Shown here: piece after piece, positions 1 through 9,499 of the stretch
Layout of the letters: each line of letters starts with the position of its first letter
Position numbering within the stretch: position 1 is the first letter of the stretch
From: Neoechinorhynchus agilis
Lineage: Eukaryota > Acanthocephala
Direction: 5' to 3'
Assembly: GCA_051530055.1 (NCBI GenBank)
Contig: CM121341.1
Span: 4,092,001 to 4,156,000, forward strand
Length of the DNA stretch: 64,000 bases
Notes under the pieces: generated by a model
Databases searched by the model: none
Told to the model about the DNA's origin: nothing
The model's input: only the letters and a program-made list of their open reading frames with translations
Program-made: the position numbers and the translations under genes

Positions 1-762
1 AGTTGCATTACTTTTGGTATATTGCCATCTACAGTCACCATGAACGTAATCTATCATTTTCTACTCGTATGGACATTCTTTGTCTTTGCCAATCGCTGTA
101 TGAGCTTCGACTCAAAAATATTTGGATGGATAAATATCGATGAAAGCTCTGAACAATTCCCTGAGTGGTTCGTTGGCAAACATTTGGTCAAAACAGAAAA
201 ACAGCTTGAAGATGGGTCAAAAGAAGAGATGCAAGTTTCCATCAAACCGAAAAATGACACCGTCGCCGTTACAGAAACGAATACTACCGAAATTATCGAA
301 GGATCTCGCAAAAGAAATCTAACGAAGAACATGGATATCTCGACTGAAGGAACAACTACCGATAAAGGTAAGAAAAAGAAAATTAACAGGGATAAAAATA
401 TGGATTTCGCCAAACAGCAAGATTAGTGTCGAGCAACAGCATAGATTTATTCGTTCATCGTAGTTAGCATAGAGTTATATAATCTTTTATTTGTTGACAA
501 GGGGTTAAAGGTAAATTATTGATAGAGTTCATTTAGGCAAAATGTTAAGAATATAAAAAATCACACATTTTGGCCCAAATTAACCGTAGTCGGCACCGAT
601 ATTTCTATTATTTTTTGTTTGTTTTCTCATTGGCCGCTAAGTCAGTGAGGTAAACAGAGGAAGGAGCTGTCGCCTTGGATTTCCAGCGTCATTGACTTGT
701 TGTACCTATCGAGATCAAAGCACGAATAACTTTGATGAATTTGTGTTTAAAAAATTGGACCC
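1..762 (+). repeat. Segmental duplication, copy 1 (cut by window edge)
   Basis: This stretch carries the small secreted-protein gene and about 335 bp of its 3' flank. It matches 15708-16471 almost base for base, and its first part also matches 29544-30095. The match to copy 2 ends at the start of the palindrome near 760. The 427-757 flank holds no other gene that I can see. The left end lies outside the window. Confidence 0.95.
40..426 (+). CDS. Small secreted protein, copy 1
   Basis: Predicted protein of 128 residues with no family I recognise. It opens with a hydrophobic signal peptide (MNVIYHFLLVWTFFVFANRC), followed by a hydrophilic, lysine- and threonine-rich body with several N-x-T/S sites and a very basic stretch (KGKKKKINRDK) near the C-terminus. 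It is probably secreted or processed in the secretory pathway. I chose the ATG that begins the signal peptide; the longer upstream frame in the other copies would bury the hydrophobic segment. Copy 1 has an Asp where copies 2 and 3 have a Val in the motif before KGKKKK. Keeping an open frame in three copies suggests either function or very recent duplication. Confidence 0.7.
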   Translation: MNVIYHFLLVWTFFVFANRCMSFDSKIFGWINIDESSEQFPEWFVGKHLVKTEKQLEDGSKEEMQVSIKPKNDTVAVTETNTTEIIEGSRKRNLTKNMDISTEGTTTDKGKKKKINRDKNMDFAKQQD

Positions 763-1236
763 AAAGGTACACGGGTCCTCCAAAATCTTTCTTTGTATCC
801 ATCGAGTTGTGTAATAAATTCCACCGCAAATGGGAACAAATAACACCTTCGAGCATATTTTAAATCATATTCTTTACGCTATCGACCATTGTACTCTGCA
901 GTGCAACCTTTTGCGTTCCAAAAGGAATCCCAATAATAAACTCTTTGAGGTTTTTTGTATGTCCGTTCGAATGGGAATGTCGGGGTCAAATTGGACAGCA
1001 TTTCTCGGAATGGAGTACCAGGACCGTTTTCCAGGAGGTAAGATTCAAAGAGTTTATTACTGGGATTCCTTTTGGAACGCAAAAGGTTGCACTGCAGAGT
1101 ACAATGGTCGATAGCGTAAAGAATATGATTTAAAATATGCTCGAAGGTGTTATTTGTTCCCATTTGCGGTGGAATTTATTACACAACTCGATGGATACAA
1201 AGAAAGATTTTGGAGGACCCGTGTACCTTTGGGTCC
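757..1236. repeat. Foldback palindrome 1 (about 190-bp arms)
   Basis: The sequence from about 757 to 949 returns as its reverse complement at about 1045-1236, leaving a spacer near 95 bp. The outermost arm sequence contains ggacccaaaggtac. It sits exactly where duplication copies 1 and 2 stop matching, so it marks a rearrangement or insertion. No protein is supported here: both strands read the same spurious peptide because of the palindrome. Confidence 0.9.
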
Positions 1237-1254
1237 TCATCCGTAAATGTGGGA

Positions 1255-1440
1255 ATATGCAGTCGGGGGATGTCCGTTCGGGCGGTAATATCTGGTCGGA
1301 GGAATGTTTATTCGGGTAGGAACTATCCAATCGGGGACGGTTCGTTCGGGTGAAGATGTGTCCGTTCGATTGGGAATATCCGGTCGAGTTGGAAGGTCTG
1401 TTCTCGTGGGAATTGGCGGATATTATTTGCAGGAGCGCTT
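1255..1440 (+). repeat. Degenerate tandem repeat with tgtccgttcg units
   Basis: A diverged minisatellite-like array with units of roughly 28 bp resembling tgtccgttcgggtggg followed by aatatccggtcg. The same family recurs at 16510-16700 and, more diverged, at 53815-53980 and 57075-57265. It has no coding potential I trust. Confidence 0.65.
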
Positions 1441-2040
1441 GTAAGGTTGGTCTTTCCTCTGATGTGGTGGTCTACTTTTTCAAAAAAGAAATCAATTGGA
1501 GATCAAAAGGTGTGAGCTGGTTAAAATCTGCTAATATAGAGTCTATTCTTAGTGCTATTTTCCAATTCCATTCTGTTGGTCTTGTAAAAGATGGACCCTC
1601 GTTAGTATTTCGCAGACTAATAACTGGTCGCTCAAACCTTAATGTTGATGACATTTTGAATGTTTGGCCGCTCCACCCTAAAACCTCATCCTCTAATAGA
1701 ACCTCTAGTACATAAATATTTAACCTACTCCCGCAAGATTGTTCGATTTATTGCCAATCTAATGCTGAGCAGTTCTCCATACGCTTGGAGAGATATTAAC
1801 ACATCCAGACGAATTTTCCTTGTTAAAAATAGGAAAAGATCAATAGCTCATCCAAATGATCTTCGACCTATCCCACTTCAAAATCCATTAGTGACGATTT
1901 ACGAACGTGCTTTAGCTCACTGACTGAACAATTTTATCATTGAGCGTCATTGAATTTCATCCAATTGTCATGGTTTTCAGAAGGGTAAATCAATTCACAC
2001 AGCCCCTGCCGACATTTACTCCATCGAACCGCGGCACGCC
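1440..2040 (+). mobile_element. LINE reverse transcriptase fragment (outer family)
   Basis: Broken reverse-transcriptase coding sequence on the plus strand. The recognisable blocks are NDLRPIPLQNPL followed by IYERAL (RT region 1-2) near 1855-1915, and HGFQKGKSIHTAPADIYS near 1968-2022 (RT region 2a). The reading frame shifts between these blocks. The same RT family lies on the minus strand at 17930-18340. The fragment is interrupted by a second LINE beginning near 2190; further pieces continue after 3230. Confidence 0.65.
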
Positions 2041-2189
2041 ATGGTTCTCGCCTTTTCTAAAAACCCTTCAAATGCAGGTCACCAAAGCTTTCCGGTCATT
2101 CAATCCCGCTTACCCCTCCCTCCACTGCACACTGACCAAACGCATCCGTATAGCCCGCAAATTATCCTTCTCATCTCGTCTCTCGTCCA

Positions 2190-3220
2190 TTCCCAATCGA
2201 AACTGGTGACGTGAAATAAAAAATGTCACTGGTCTTGGTAGATCCACCCCTCCGCATCTCTCCCCAAATCTGATCTCCTCTCAATCCATAACTCCATGAA
2301 TAAAAACCTCTGTCCTCCCTAAACCTCCCATCCATTGTCCCAACCTCCCTTCCCACCTTTTGACCCGCCCATTCATACATGTCCTTCCTTAGTTTCCCCT
2401 CTCGAAATCCTAGAGATCCTTAAACGCCTGCCCCGCCATTCTTCCCCTAATTCGACTATCCCAAATTTGGCCATTCGTCTCATCATCCCGGAACTTATCG
2501 ATCCTCTAACGCACATAACGAACCTTAGCTTTCTACTGGGCTCCTTCCCATCGTGTCATTAGGAAGCCCGTGTCGTCCCGCTACCCAAAAACGATAAGCC
2601 GATTTCCCCCACATCCTTTGGTCCTATCTCTATCCTCTCACCTTTCTCTCTCCGAATACTGGGCTTCGTTTTACAAGAAAAATTTAAATGGGATGCCCAC
2701 ATTTCATTTTCACTCCCTAAAACAAACCCTCGTCTTTACCTCCTCAAACTCCGACGTCTCGGCGTATCCCCTGAACACCTTGTCCACTTTTATCTTTCTG
2801 CCATCCTCCCTTTTCTTACATACGCTTTCCCCACTTTCCTCGCCCTTTCCGCCAATGCTTTCCATTCCCTCGAAACCTTCCACAAGAGAGCAGCGAAAAT
2901 ATGCGGGACTTCACTCCATCCCCTCGACGTCCACATCCACTCCATTTTCTCCAAAAACGCCCTCCGTCTCCCTAGTAAACACCCGTAACCCCAACCTTTT
3001 TCATCCCCCCTCGCTCGTACAACCCTCTACCAAAAATCTCTCTTCCCTCAAGCCCAATCTTTCCTTAATAACCGCAGAACAAGGAAAGACTCCCAATCTG
3101 TCATTCTCCTGTATAACTCTAAAGACAAATCCCACCTCCCTGCCTCAACATCCGACATCCAGACAACTTCAGCGTCACTTTATCGTAAGGAGAATCTAGC
3201 ATGGGGATCACCACATTGGT
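2190..3220 (+). mobile_element. CR1/jockey-like LINE, internally deleted
   Basis: Plus-strand LINE remnant. Near 2550-2630 it reads EARVVPLPKNDKP, the pre-RT linker and RT block 1. It then jumps to the 3' end of the ORF, with a run like FKWDAHISFSL and a LLKLRRLGVSPEHL motif near 2690-2800 and ETFHKRAAKICGTSLHPLD near 2870-2930. That is the layout of the C-terminal part of CR1/jockey-type ORF2. The RT core with YADD is missing here but present in the minus-strand relative at 16786-17900. Frameshifts are frequent, so it is dead. A related 3' end lies at 59955-60300. Confidence 0.65.
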
Positions 3221-3229
3221 CATCTCAAA

Positions 3230-3640
3230 AACCGATGAGGCATAGAATCTCGGCTGCCATGTCCTATTTCCGAAGAGCTTTTCTTGTTTCCTCTACTCGA
3301 TTTGCATGGAGTAGGGAGAGGATAGTACAGGAGCTGAAAATGAGGGGATATCCCAAATGGATTATAGACGGGGAATCAGAGATTGCATTTGGGTCAATTG
3401 CCAGTGTTTTCAGAAGGGTAAATCAGTTCACACAGCCCCTGCCGACATTCACTCCAGTTTTAATGATTCCAATTCGCCCATCCGTGCTATCTTAGCCGCG
3501 GACTGATCTCGTGCTTTCGACGATATTTCATTTTGTAATTGAAATTCTTGAATTTTTAGTGTTCCTCATAACATCATCTCTAGAATCAACAATATTTTAT
3601 TCACGAAATCGTTCTTTTTTGATGACAACACCTCACAGAC
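3230..3640 (+). mobile_element. LINE/RT fragments downstream of the nested LINE
   Basis: Two RT-like pieces on the plus strand. One has RRAFLVSSTRF followed by a RGYPKWIID motif (3236-3385), typical of the region after the RT core. The other, at 3405-3540, repeats the FQKGKS..HTAPADI block seen at 1968-2022 and goes on to a block resembling ILAAD and SRAFDDIS, RT motif A. The block order is not that of an intact element, so the locus has been rearranged or holds two copies. In-frame stops are present. Confidence 0.55.
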
Positions 3641-3890
3641 AGAACTGTGTCCAGAAAAAATGGATACAAGCTCTGCGAGTGTACATCGCGTGATTGAAAA
3701 TGATCATCAGATCAATTTTTGATGCCACTAAGATTCTAGCAAAATGTAACAACCGTAGAGACCGAACAACGATGGAGGCCATTTTAATACAACCAACGCG
3801 TACATTTACGTACAATAAAGCGGATTACATACTCCACCTACGCCTTCCACCTGATTTACGTCCTAAAGGACAAATGGTTGTAAAATGACG
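3640..3890 (+). mobile_element. Penelope-like element, C-terminal fragment
   Basis: The block FDATKILAKCNNRRDRTTME near 3715-3775 matches the end of the Penelope-like protein at 22092-22300, which reads FGATEVLAECRNRRDRTTVD. This is the segment after the GIY-YIG nuclease motif. The RT part is absent, so the copy is a short dead 3' piece. Confidence 0.7.
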
Positions 3891-4440
3891 TGTTTTAGAT
3901 ATTAAGGGTGCGGAAAAGACTTTCTCTTTTGTCTTTTCTAACTAATATTCTACCTCATATGGGGCTTAACCTTAATCCACTCAAATCTCAATTGTTAATT
4001 CCAAGTCCTCCCTTGGGAAAAAGATTTTTCCAATCAGGAGGTTAGCACCATCCCAAGGAGACTCAATATTTTGGATTACACATTCACTACTAAGTTTTCA
4101 CCGAACCCGCAATGGATGCGGCCCGTTTGTTGTAAATCAAGAGATTTGGAGCGAGGTACTTGAGGTCCCTCAGTTTTCTGGTCGCTGTGTCACTTAAGTG
4201 GTTAAAGCCGGTGTATTTGAGGGAGATGCTTGCGGTATCCTTCTTCTTGCGATGGCCGCTATTTGTTGCTTTTTTGAGACCGATTTTGGTGGCATATTCA
4301 GGGAAGACTCGTGATCTGAGAACTTTGGTGATCCTTTGTTTTTCTTCTTCCCAATCCCTGCTTTCTGAAGAAATCGTCCTGGCCCTCTTGAAGTAGGACG
4401 TTGCCGCTGTGATTTTATAGTGGAACGGTCGGTGGCTCGA
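3890..4440. mobile_element. Retroelement debris
   Basis: The plus strand at 3940-4020 reads HMGLNLNPLKSQLLI, like the block after the RT active site. The minus strand at 4090-4300 reads SLKYTGFNHLSDTATRKLRD, resembling an RT thumb region. Strands differ, so at least two fragments are involved. Family not assigned. Confidence 0.4.
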
Positions 4441-5333
4441 CCATTGAGGTGGACCCCATGGTGCCGTTTTTTGATGTTGCCTTTATTACCGTGTATGCTC
4501 TTTATGTTATCTCCATTTTAGATAGGGACTGAAAAGGCAAGGAAAAGCTTGCGAAATATTTCTCAAATAAATGAGTACCGATAACACCGGGGACAGGATT
4601 TGCTAACGTATAATCAAATTCACCCCGAGGACAATGATATATGACAATAATTTTATATTGGGAACAATAAGTACATCCAATCCAGAGTTGTATCTTTTAG
4701 AAATGTCACCTTGGCAAAAGATCCTAAAGAACGATCAAAATTTAAAGAATCCAAAAAGATTAACCCTTTCCCCTCGACTGTCCCACACGGTGGGACATTT
4801 TTATTTTCTCATTCCGATCGTATGTCCCACCCGGTGGGGCATATCGTTATCGGAGCAGTCCGACGTCAAAAACGAATGCACCCACTCAAATCCACTGGAT
4901 GTTGCACGTTCAGCCGCCATCTTCTAATGCAGCTGGTTCACATACAAGAGGTTGTAAAGTGAAAAATGTAACTGCAAACATGAAGAGCAAATGTTTGGAG
5001 TTGTTTATGCTCCCGGCAGCCTTTTTTGCATCGTGGAGAATGTTTCAAGAAGTATCACACAATGGGCAAATATAAATAAGATTACTATGGTGGTGTCTAT
5101 TGAAAGGTACATTTGAATATATTTGTTTGTTGATTGAGAAAATTACACTTTCTTTCAATATTTGACGTAAAACTCGTTTTATGCTTTTCCCCGGTATAAA
5201 TTTCAAAATATATTCCGATCTGGGGTCAACGACCTTAAAATTTTAATCGAGTGCAAAGGGTTAAAAAGTTTCCGTGGGATATTGAGATCATTACTCAAAT
5301 GCATCCGTAAGGCTAAAATGGAGTAAAAGGAAA
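4440..5333. other. Non-coding interval with small palindromes
   Basis: I see no gene. At 4530-4560 there is a hammerhead-like core (ctgaaaa, then a gcaag/cttgc stem, then gaaa). At about 4788-4850 there are two short perfect or near-perfect palindromes built on tgtcccac and gtgggaca. The rest is A+T-rich sequence. Confidence 0.5.
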
Positions 5334-6090
5334 ACGATCGTGTCGATGGCAATGAAAAATGTTCAATGGAGTTCATTAATCAAGTTGAGATGCTTGAAAT
5401 TCATGATGATAAAGAAAATAAGTCTCATATTTCACGATTATAAAAAAAAGAACAAGTGCCAGTCGAGAACGCTGACAAATATTCAAGGTTTTAAGCAGTG
5501 GAGTTGGATTTAAAGTGCTTAGCAGCATAACTCCCGTGATAAATTATCTTACAACTCGGAGAATCCGTTGATTTCACTAATTATAGCCATAAGGCAGAAC
5601 ATTTTCAAAAAGAAATTAAATCGGAAAAACCGATGTCTCCAATAATTTCAAAATATTACTCACGTGCTTTGAGGCGCTCAGACGCCGTTATGAACGTAAA
5701 GAATTTTCCCCCATCGCCAAAGTCGCTCGATTCAACGGAGAACAAAACAGAACGACGCGAGGAACGCGGATGCAGCGCAATAGAAAGCGGACGGCGATTT
5801 GGAAGATACGAAAAAACGACAGAATTCAGGTCCGTTTAATTATTCGGCGGTCGTTTCAATTTTTTAGTTGTCATTTTTTAATCGATAAATCAATTCGGGA
5901 AAATTAAGCATGAAAACTGTTTGCTCGAAGTCTTTTTAAATTCCCAGCGATTTTATTCGTTTTCGTTGGTGTTATGTAAAAAAAGTTCATTATTGAACCG
6001 ACGAACGGTTTATCGGCAGCATATAAAAATCTTTTTGTTTCAATTAGAATTATTGATTTTATGCAGTAAATAGAAACGTTAAAACTGCCG
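5334..6090 (+). repeat. Dispersed repeat R600, copy 1
   Basis: The sequence from 5334 is repeated closely at 13265-13875, and its 3' two-thirds again at 24860-25365. It begins near gtcgatggcaatgaaaaatg. It includes an open stretch around 5690-5840 that shifts frame between copies, so coding is unlikely. No RT, transposase or tRNA head is visible. Confidence 0.85.
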
Positions 6091-6628
6091 GTGTGGCGGT
6101 TGGACCATTTGACTGATGGACAATCCAAAGCAGTGATGCTGCCTGACGTGTTACAGCACGTGGCCCCGCCAATGGTGACGACGACGTGGCGGGTGAATAC
6201 TAAGGTTATGGGCCTTCTTAAAGGCCATCGCTAAAATTTGGCGTGCTTGTGTGTTTTTACTGAGTGGGTGCAGTTATTTAATTCTCTAAGTGTGTTGGCA
6301 GCCCACGCAGAACATCTTTCAGACATTTTGTGGCCAGCAGCTGGGGCCGATGAAAGTTTTATGGATGGGAAGATCAATTGCACTATGCCATTACGCTCCG
6401 CAACGTTGAGCTGATAGGCGATGGAGCGTTAAGAGTTATCCGTTCTCTGGAGGAATTTCGCTGCCTCATGGCTGATGAATTTGTCAATTGCCACATTGAA
6501 CCAAGCTTCAGTTGCCATACGTCCGTTAAAAGAAAAGAGGAAGCTATTAAACGCATTGTCGGGTTTATATTTTACGAACGATTCAATAATAGCGTATGAT
6601 TTGTGGCATGTAGTGATCGGCGTGGTAG
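6091..6628. other. Unassigned interval before the SINE
   Basis: No gene recognised. Reading frames near 6300-6600 are short and interrupted. They could be a worn upstream part of the totivirus-like fossil that follows, but I see no motif that settles it. Confidence 0.3.
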
Positions 6629-6905
6629 AGTCGTAAACTGGCTGAGTTTGACATTTCGTAGTTGTGTCGAGGTGAATCCCAGTTACGGGTCAACTGGTTC
6701 GAATCCGTTACCAAAGATGACGCACAACCAAAAAGGGGACGAAATACCTCGTTGAAGGGAGGAAACTCACCAATGAGAGCCCCGCCTCCTCGGGAGGTAT
6801 CTGAGGATCCGGACGGAGATGTACAAACTCTTAACCGTGCATCAGAGACAATGTGGTTATATCACTTCTCTGATGTAATTGGTTTGGCTTTATGCCTAAA
6901 AAAAT
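6629..6905 (+). mobile_element. tRNA-derived SINE, copy 1
   Basis: It begins near taaactggctgagtttgac and contains a perfect RNA polymerase III B box, ggttcgaatcc, at 6696-6706. It is followed by a body with ggaggaaactcacc and ggatccggacggagatg, and ends in a short A run at about 6900. The same body recurs at 7379-7660, on the minus strand at 56300-56500, and in part at 62285-62400. The A-box region is worn in this copy. Recurrence at four places supports a SINE family. Confidence 0.8.
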
Positions 6906-7374
6906 ATTTATGAGTGTGCACACGGACCTCAGCCGATTCCTCTGGGGTGATTGAATTAGTTTGCTGTAGGTCACATGGCTTAAAGCGGCTTAGCAGACAT
7001 CGTGCCGCATACAAAGGTTTGAATAAGCTATTTCCTGCCGCTTGCCCTGCTGATTGGGCGACTACGCGCTTAGACTTAGAAACTACTATGTCCATATTTG
7101 CCAATTACTTCCAGTTATGCAGTTTAGAATGTGCTAACGCTACGGTATGCGGTCTTCTGCTGGCCTCCTTATCTAGTGGGACGGTCAGACAATTTCTGGA
7201 TTACTTGCTATCAAAAGGATGTTGCTGTCTATCCACAAAAGACTTAGTGACTATACTGAAGGAAGCTGGTGATGCTTGTCGACAAACGCATCGCGGGGTA
7301 CATGAGTCAGCGACATTTCCATATTGGTATATGGCATCTTCACGCGGCATGAACATCCCTGACTAGCGCTCACC
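6906..7374 (+). other. Totivirus-like fossil, upstream part (tentative)
   Basis: An open stretch of about 150 codons with no motif that is decisive alone, lying between two SINE copies and just upstream of the totivirus-like polymerase piece at 7740-8190. The helical, leucine- and cysteine-rich character would fit the N-terminal region of a totivirus-like polymerase. That is inference from position. Treated as part of a virus fossil. Confidence 0.35.
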
Positions 7375-7378
7375 CTGA

Positions 7379-7660
7379 GTCGATAAACTGGCTGAGTTTG
7401 ACATTTCGTAGTTGTGTCGAGGTGGTCAAGTGGACTAATGCCCGTGATCCCGATCAAGGGTCAAGTGGTCCGAATCCGTACCAAAAAGGGGACGAAATAC
7501 CTCGTTGAAAGGAGGAAGCTCACAAATGAGAGCCCCGCCTCTCCGGGAGGTATCTGAGGATCCGGACGGAGATGTACAAACTTTTAACCGTGCATTAGAG
7601 ACTATGTGGTTATATCACTTCTCTGGTGTAATTAGTTTGGCTTTATGCCTAAAAAATAAG
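7379..7660 (+). mobile_element. tRNA-derived SINE, copy 2
   Basis: The best tRNA-like head in the family. The A box tggtcaagtgg lies at 7423-7433 and the B-box-like ggtccgaatcc at 7467-7477. The 44-bp spacing suits a tRNA with a long variable arm (Leu or Ser type). The body and A-rich end match copy 1. It separates two parts of the totivirus-like fossil. Confidence 0.85.
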
Positions 7661-7739
7661 CCGGGCAAGAAAGGTATAGACTAAAATTTAATGATCTCTG
7701 ACTGCCACAGGAGATTGTGAATCGGCAGACAGTGCCTGA

Positions 7740-8190
7740 GATCACTGACGTGGGTGACTTCCATTTTGTGAAGTTCATTGAGTTGTCTATTTAAAATGAT
7801 ATAAAACGCCTTTGTAAAAAGGTTCGAAAGTGCCCAATGGACTGGCCTATGTTTGTGGCTCAGAGAAACTGCATTGTTTCAGCTGGTAGTACCGGAGGTG
7901 TTTAAACGAGAATCGACGGAAAGGACGTGTCAGCTGGCAAGATCTATTTTGAGAATACTCCAACAGAGGAAATTCTTAGATGGATTGATGTTGAACTGGT
8001 GATAGTGGCAAACAGTTCTGAGAAATATGAACTCGGTAAAGCCAGGTCAATTTATGGAACGCAGCCTATGGATTATCTGATTATGACTTACGTTCTTATG
8101 CCTCTTGAAGTGTATCTTGATACAATAGCTGGTGTGCAGCACGTTAATTCTCTACCTCGCGCAGTGAAACTTTTACCTTTTTGCACTTAA
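7740..8190 (+). other. Endogenous virus fossil: totivirus-like RNA polymerase piece
   Basis: The plus strand carries ELGKARSIYGTQPMDYLIMT followed by a YVLMPLE block near 8025-8110. This matches the conserved region before motif A in RNA-dependent RNA polymerases of totivirus-like double-stranded RNA viruses (a basic GK-R-x-IYG signature, then a Y-hydrophobic run and a PLE block). The GDD-containing part is not visible. It is broken and partial. Integration must be via reverse transcription, because these viruses have no DNA stage. The assignment is by motif only. Confidence 0.6.
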
Positions 8191-8329
8191 ATCCAACAAA
8201 TCTGCGTACTTCACTAATCCTTCGATTGGGCATTCGATTCAATCGATTGTTTTAAATTTTGTTAGAAATCGTAAACATTCGCGACTTGTGTTCAATCACA
8301 GTATAAAGAAAATCAATGGTTCAGCTTTT

Positions 8330-8745
8330 GTAGACTTGAGTTCATTCACAGTATTCATGGCATGACTAAGAGAATTGCGTGCACTTCGACGTGTCGTCAG
8401 TACCTTCCGCCTGATTGCCGAGACCATTTCGTCCCGACGGTTCCACGGTCGTTCCGCAACGGCAGCGAATCGGTACCCCAAGTCGCAGGGACACTGCAAT
8501 CCTTACTGTCTCGTCGGAGGGTACCCACAGAAGCGATTCGGAGAGCGTTGAGCCAAGCACCGGATTCTCTTGTGGAGACGTCCGTCAATCGAGTTCGGTT
8601 CACCAGGTCACGAGAATCTGAAATTAGAGAGTTATGAATTCTCGCTGCCAGGGGTAAAGTCCTTAACTGATTGTTTGCAACCTCTGACGGGTACTTGCTC
8701 GCTGCCTGAATCTCCACACCAAAGATTAAGCGCCTCCACGAAATC
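8330..8745 (-). mobile_element. Unclassified retroelement, C-terminal domain fragment A
   Basis: The minus strand reads ESGAWLNALRIASVGTL, then VRIAVSLRLGVPI, then CRCGTTVEPSGR. In many invertebrate genomes this module follows a reverse transcriptase with a YLDD active site. The nearest full arrangement in the window is 26830-28080. The copy is almost identical to 26870-27310, so the duplication is recent. It is a fragment and is not expressed as such. Confidence 0.65.
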
Positions 8746-8845
8746 GGACCATGAAGGTTGGTTTAAGACTCGTCGGAAAATAGGGCATTTCCTTATCCGG
8801 ATAAAAATACTCGTTTGTTTCGAGCCTAATAATGGCAGTATGGTT

Positions 8846-9070
8846 TAGAGGAATTGCCTGATACTTTACTCAGCAATGAGATAACTAAAATGAAAGGATA
8901 TGACGATGATACTCTGACCGTTCTTTGTTATCATTTCAATGTGCATGCAATCGTGCATTCTAATCAAGATTTAAAAGAGTAGGGGCCTGAAACGGGTGTT
9001 GTCATTCATTTGAAGTTTTCTCAGGGAGGGGATGACGGACACTGGAGTCTCCCCTCGTTGGCAGCAGAAA
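8846..9070 (+). other. Endogenous virus fossil: Tymovirales-like protease piece
   Basis: Reads GYDDDTLTVLCYHFNVHAIV, followed by HSNQ and then a GDDGHWSLP block. This resembles the papain-like cysteine protease of tymovirus-type polyproteins, which ends in an HSxx segment and a catalytic GHWS/GHFS motif. It is upstream of a helicase-like piece, the order known for that polyprotein. The fossil is partial and broken. The family call rests on the motif pair and the order of domains. Confidence 0.55.
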
Positions 9071-9329
9071 ATATAGTTCTTACAGGTTGCAAGATGTTTC
9101 CGGGATAATGAGGGTTATTTGCTTCTTTTCTTCCAAGTGCCTAGTTACACTCCAACACTGAATAAGGCTAAGAATTTGAGTTCTAATATCAAGAATAATT
9201 CTGATGACGTGCTTCGTAATGTCTTCTCCCAGAATCCTGAGATGTCTAAAGAATGTTTTAATCGATTGGACGCTAAACTTCCCAACTCGCGCTTTACGAT
9301 CAGAGTGGAAAGAGCGTTATAATAGCACT

Positions 9330-9460
9330 GAAGATAATTTCCGATTCCACACTTGGGAAATAGCTCTAATGAAAACTGCAGAAGTGCTTGTGATTGATGA
9401 AGTTTATAAGCTTCCAAATGGGTATGTGAAGGCACCTATCATTCTTTGAATCCAGATTCA
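9330..9460 (+). other. Endogenous virus fossil: superfamily 1 helicase piece
   Basis: Contains VLVIDEVYKLPNGYVKAPII, which fits motif II of alphavirus-like superfamily 1 helicases, where a DE pair is followed by a LPxGY segment, as in Tymovirales. It lies between the protease-like and polymerase-like pieces. The Walker A region is not readable here. Partial and broken. Confidence 0.6.
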
Positions 9461-9499
9461 GATAGGACCGGACCGCGTAATTATATGCCAACGCTCCAT

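Noticed and set aside
54-413. Minus-strand open frames opposite each secreted-protein copy
   Set aside because: Antisense shadows of the plus-strand gene; no independent support.
879-1163. Open reading frames on both strands with the same peptide
   Set aside because: They are an effect of the palindrome at 757-1236, not genes.
5633-5839. Basic peptide frame in R600
   Set aside because: The frame is not kept between the copies at 5.6 and 13.6 kb, as expected for non-coding repeat DNA.
7410-7490. Functional tRNA-Leu or tRNA-Ser gene
   Set aside because: A and B boxes are present, but the acceptor stem does not close and the sequence recurs with a fixed non-tRNA body, so it is a SINE.
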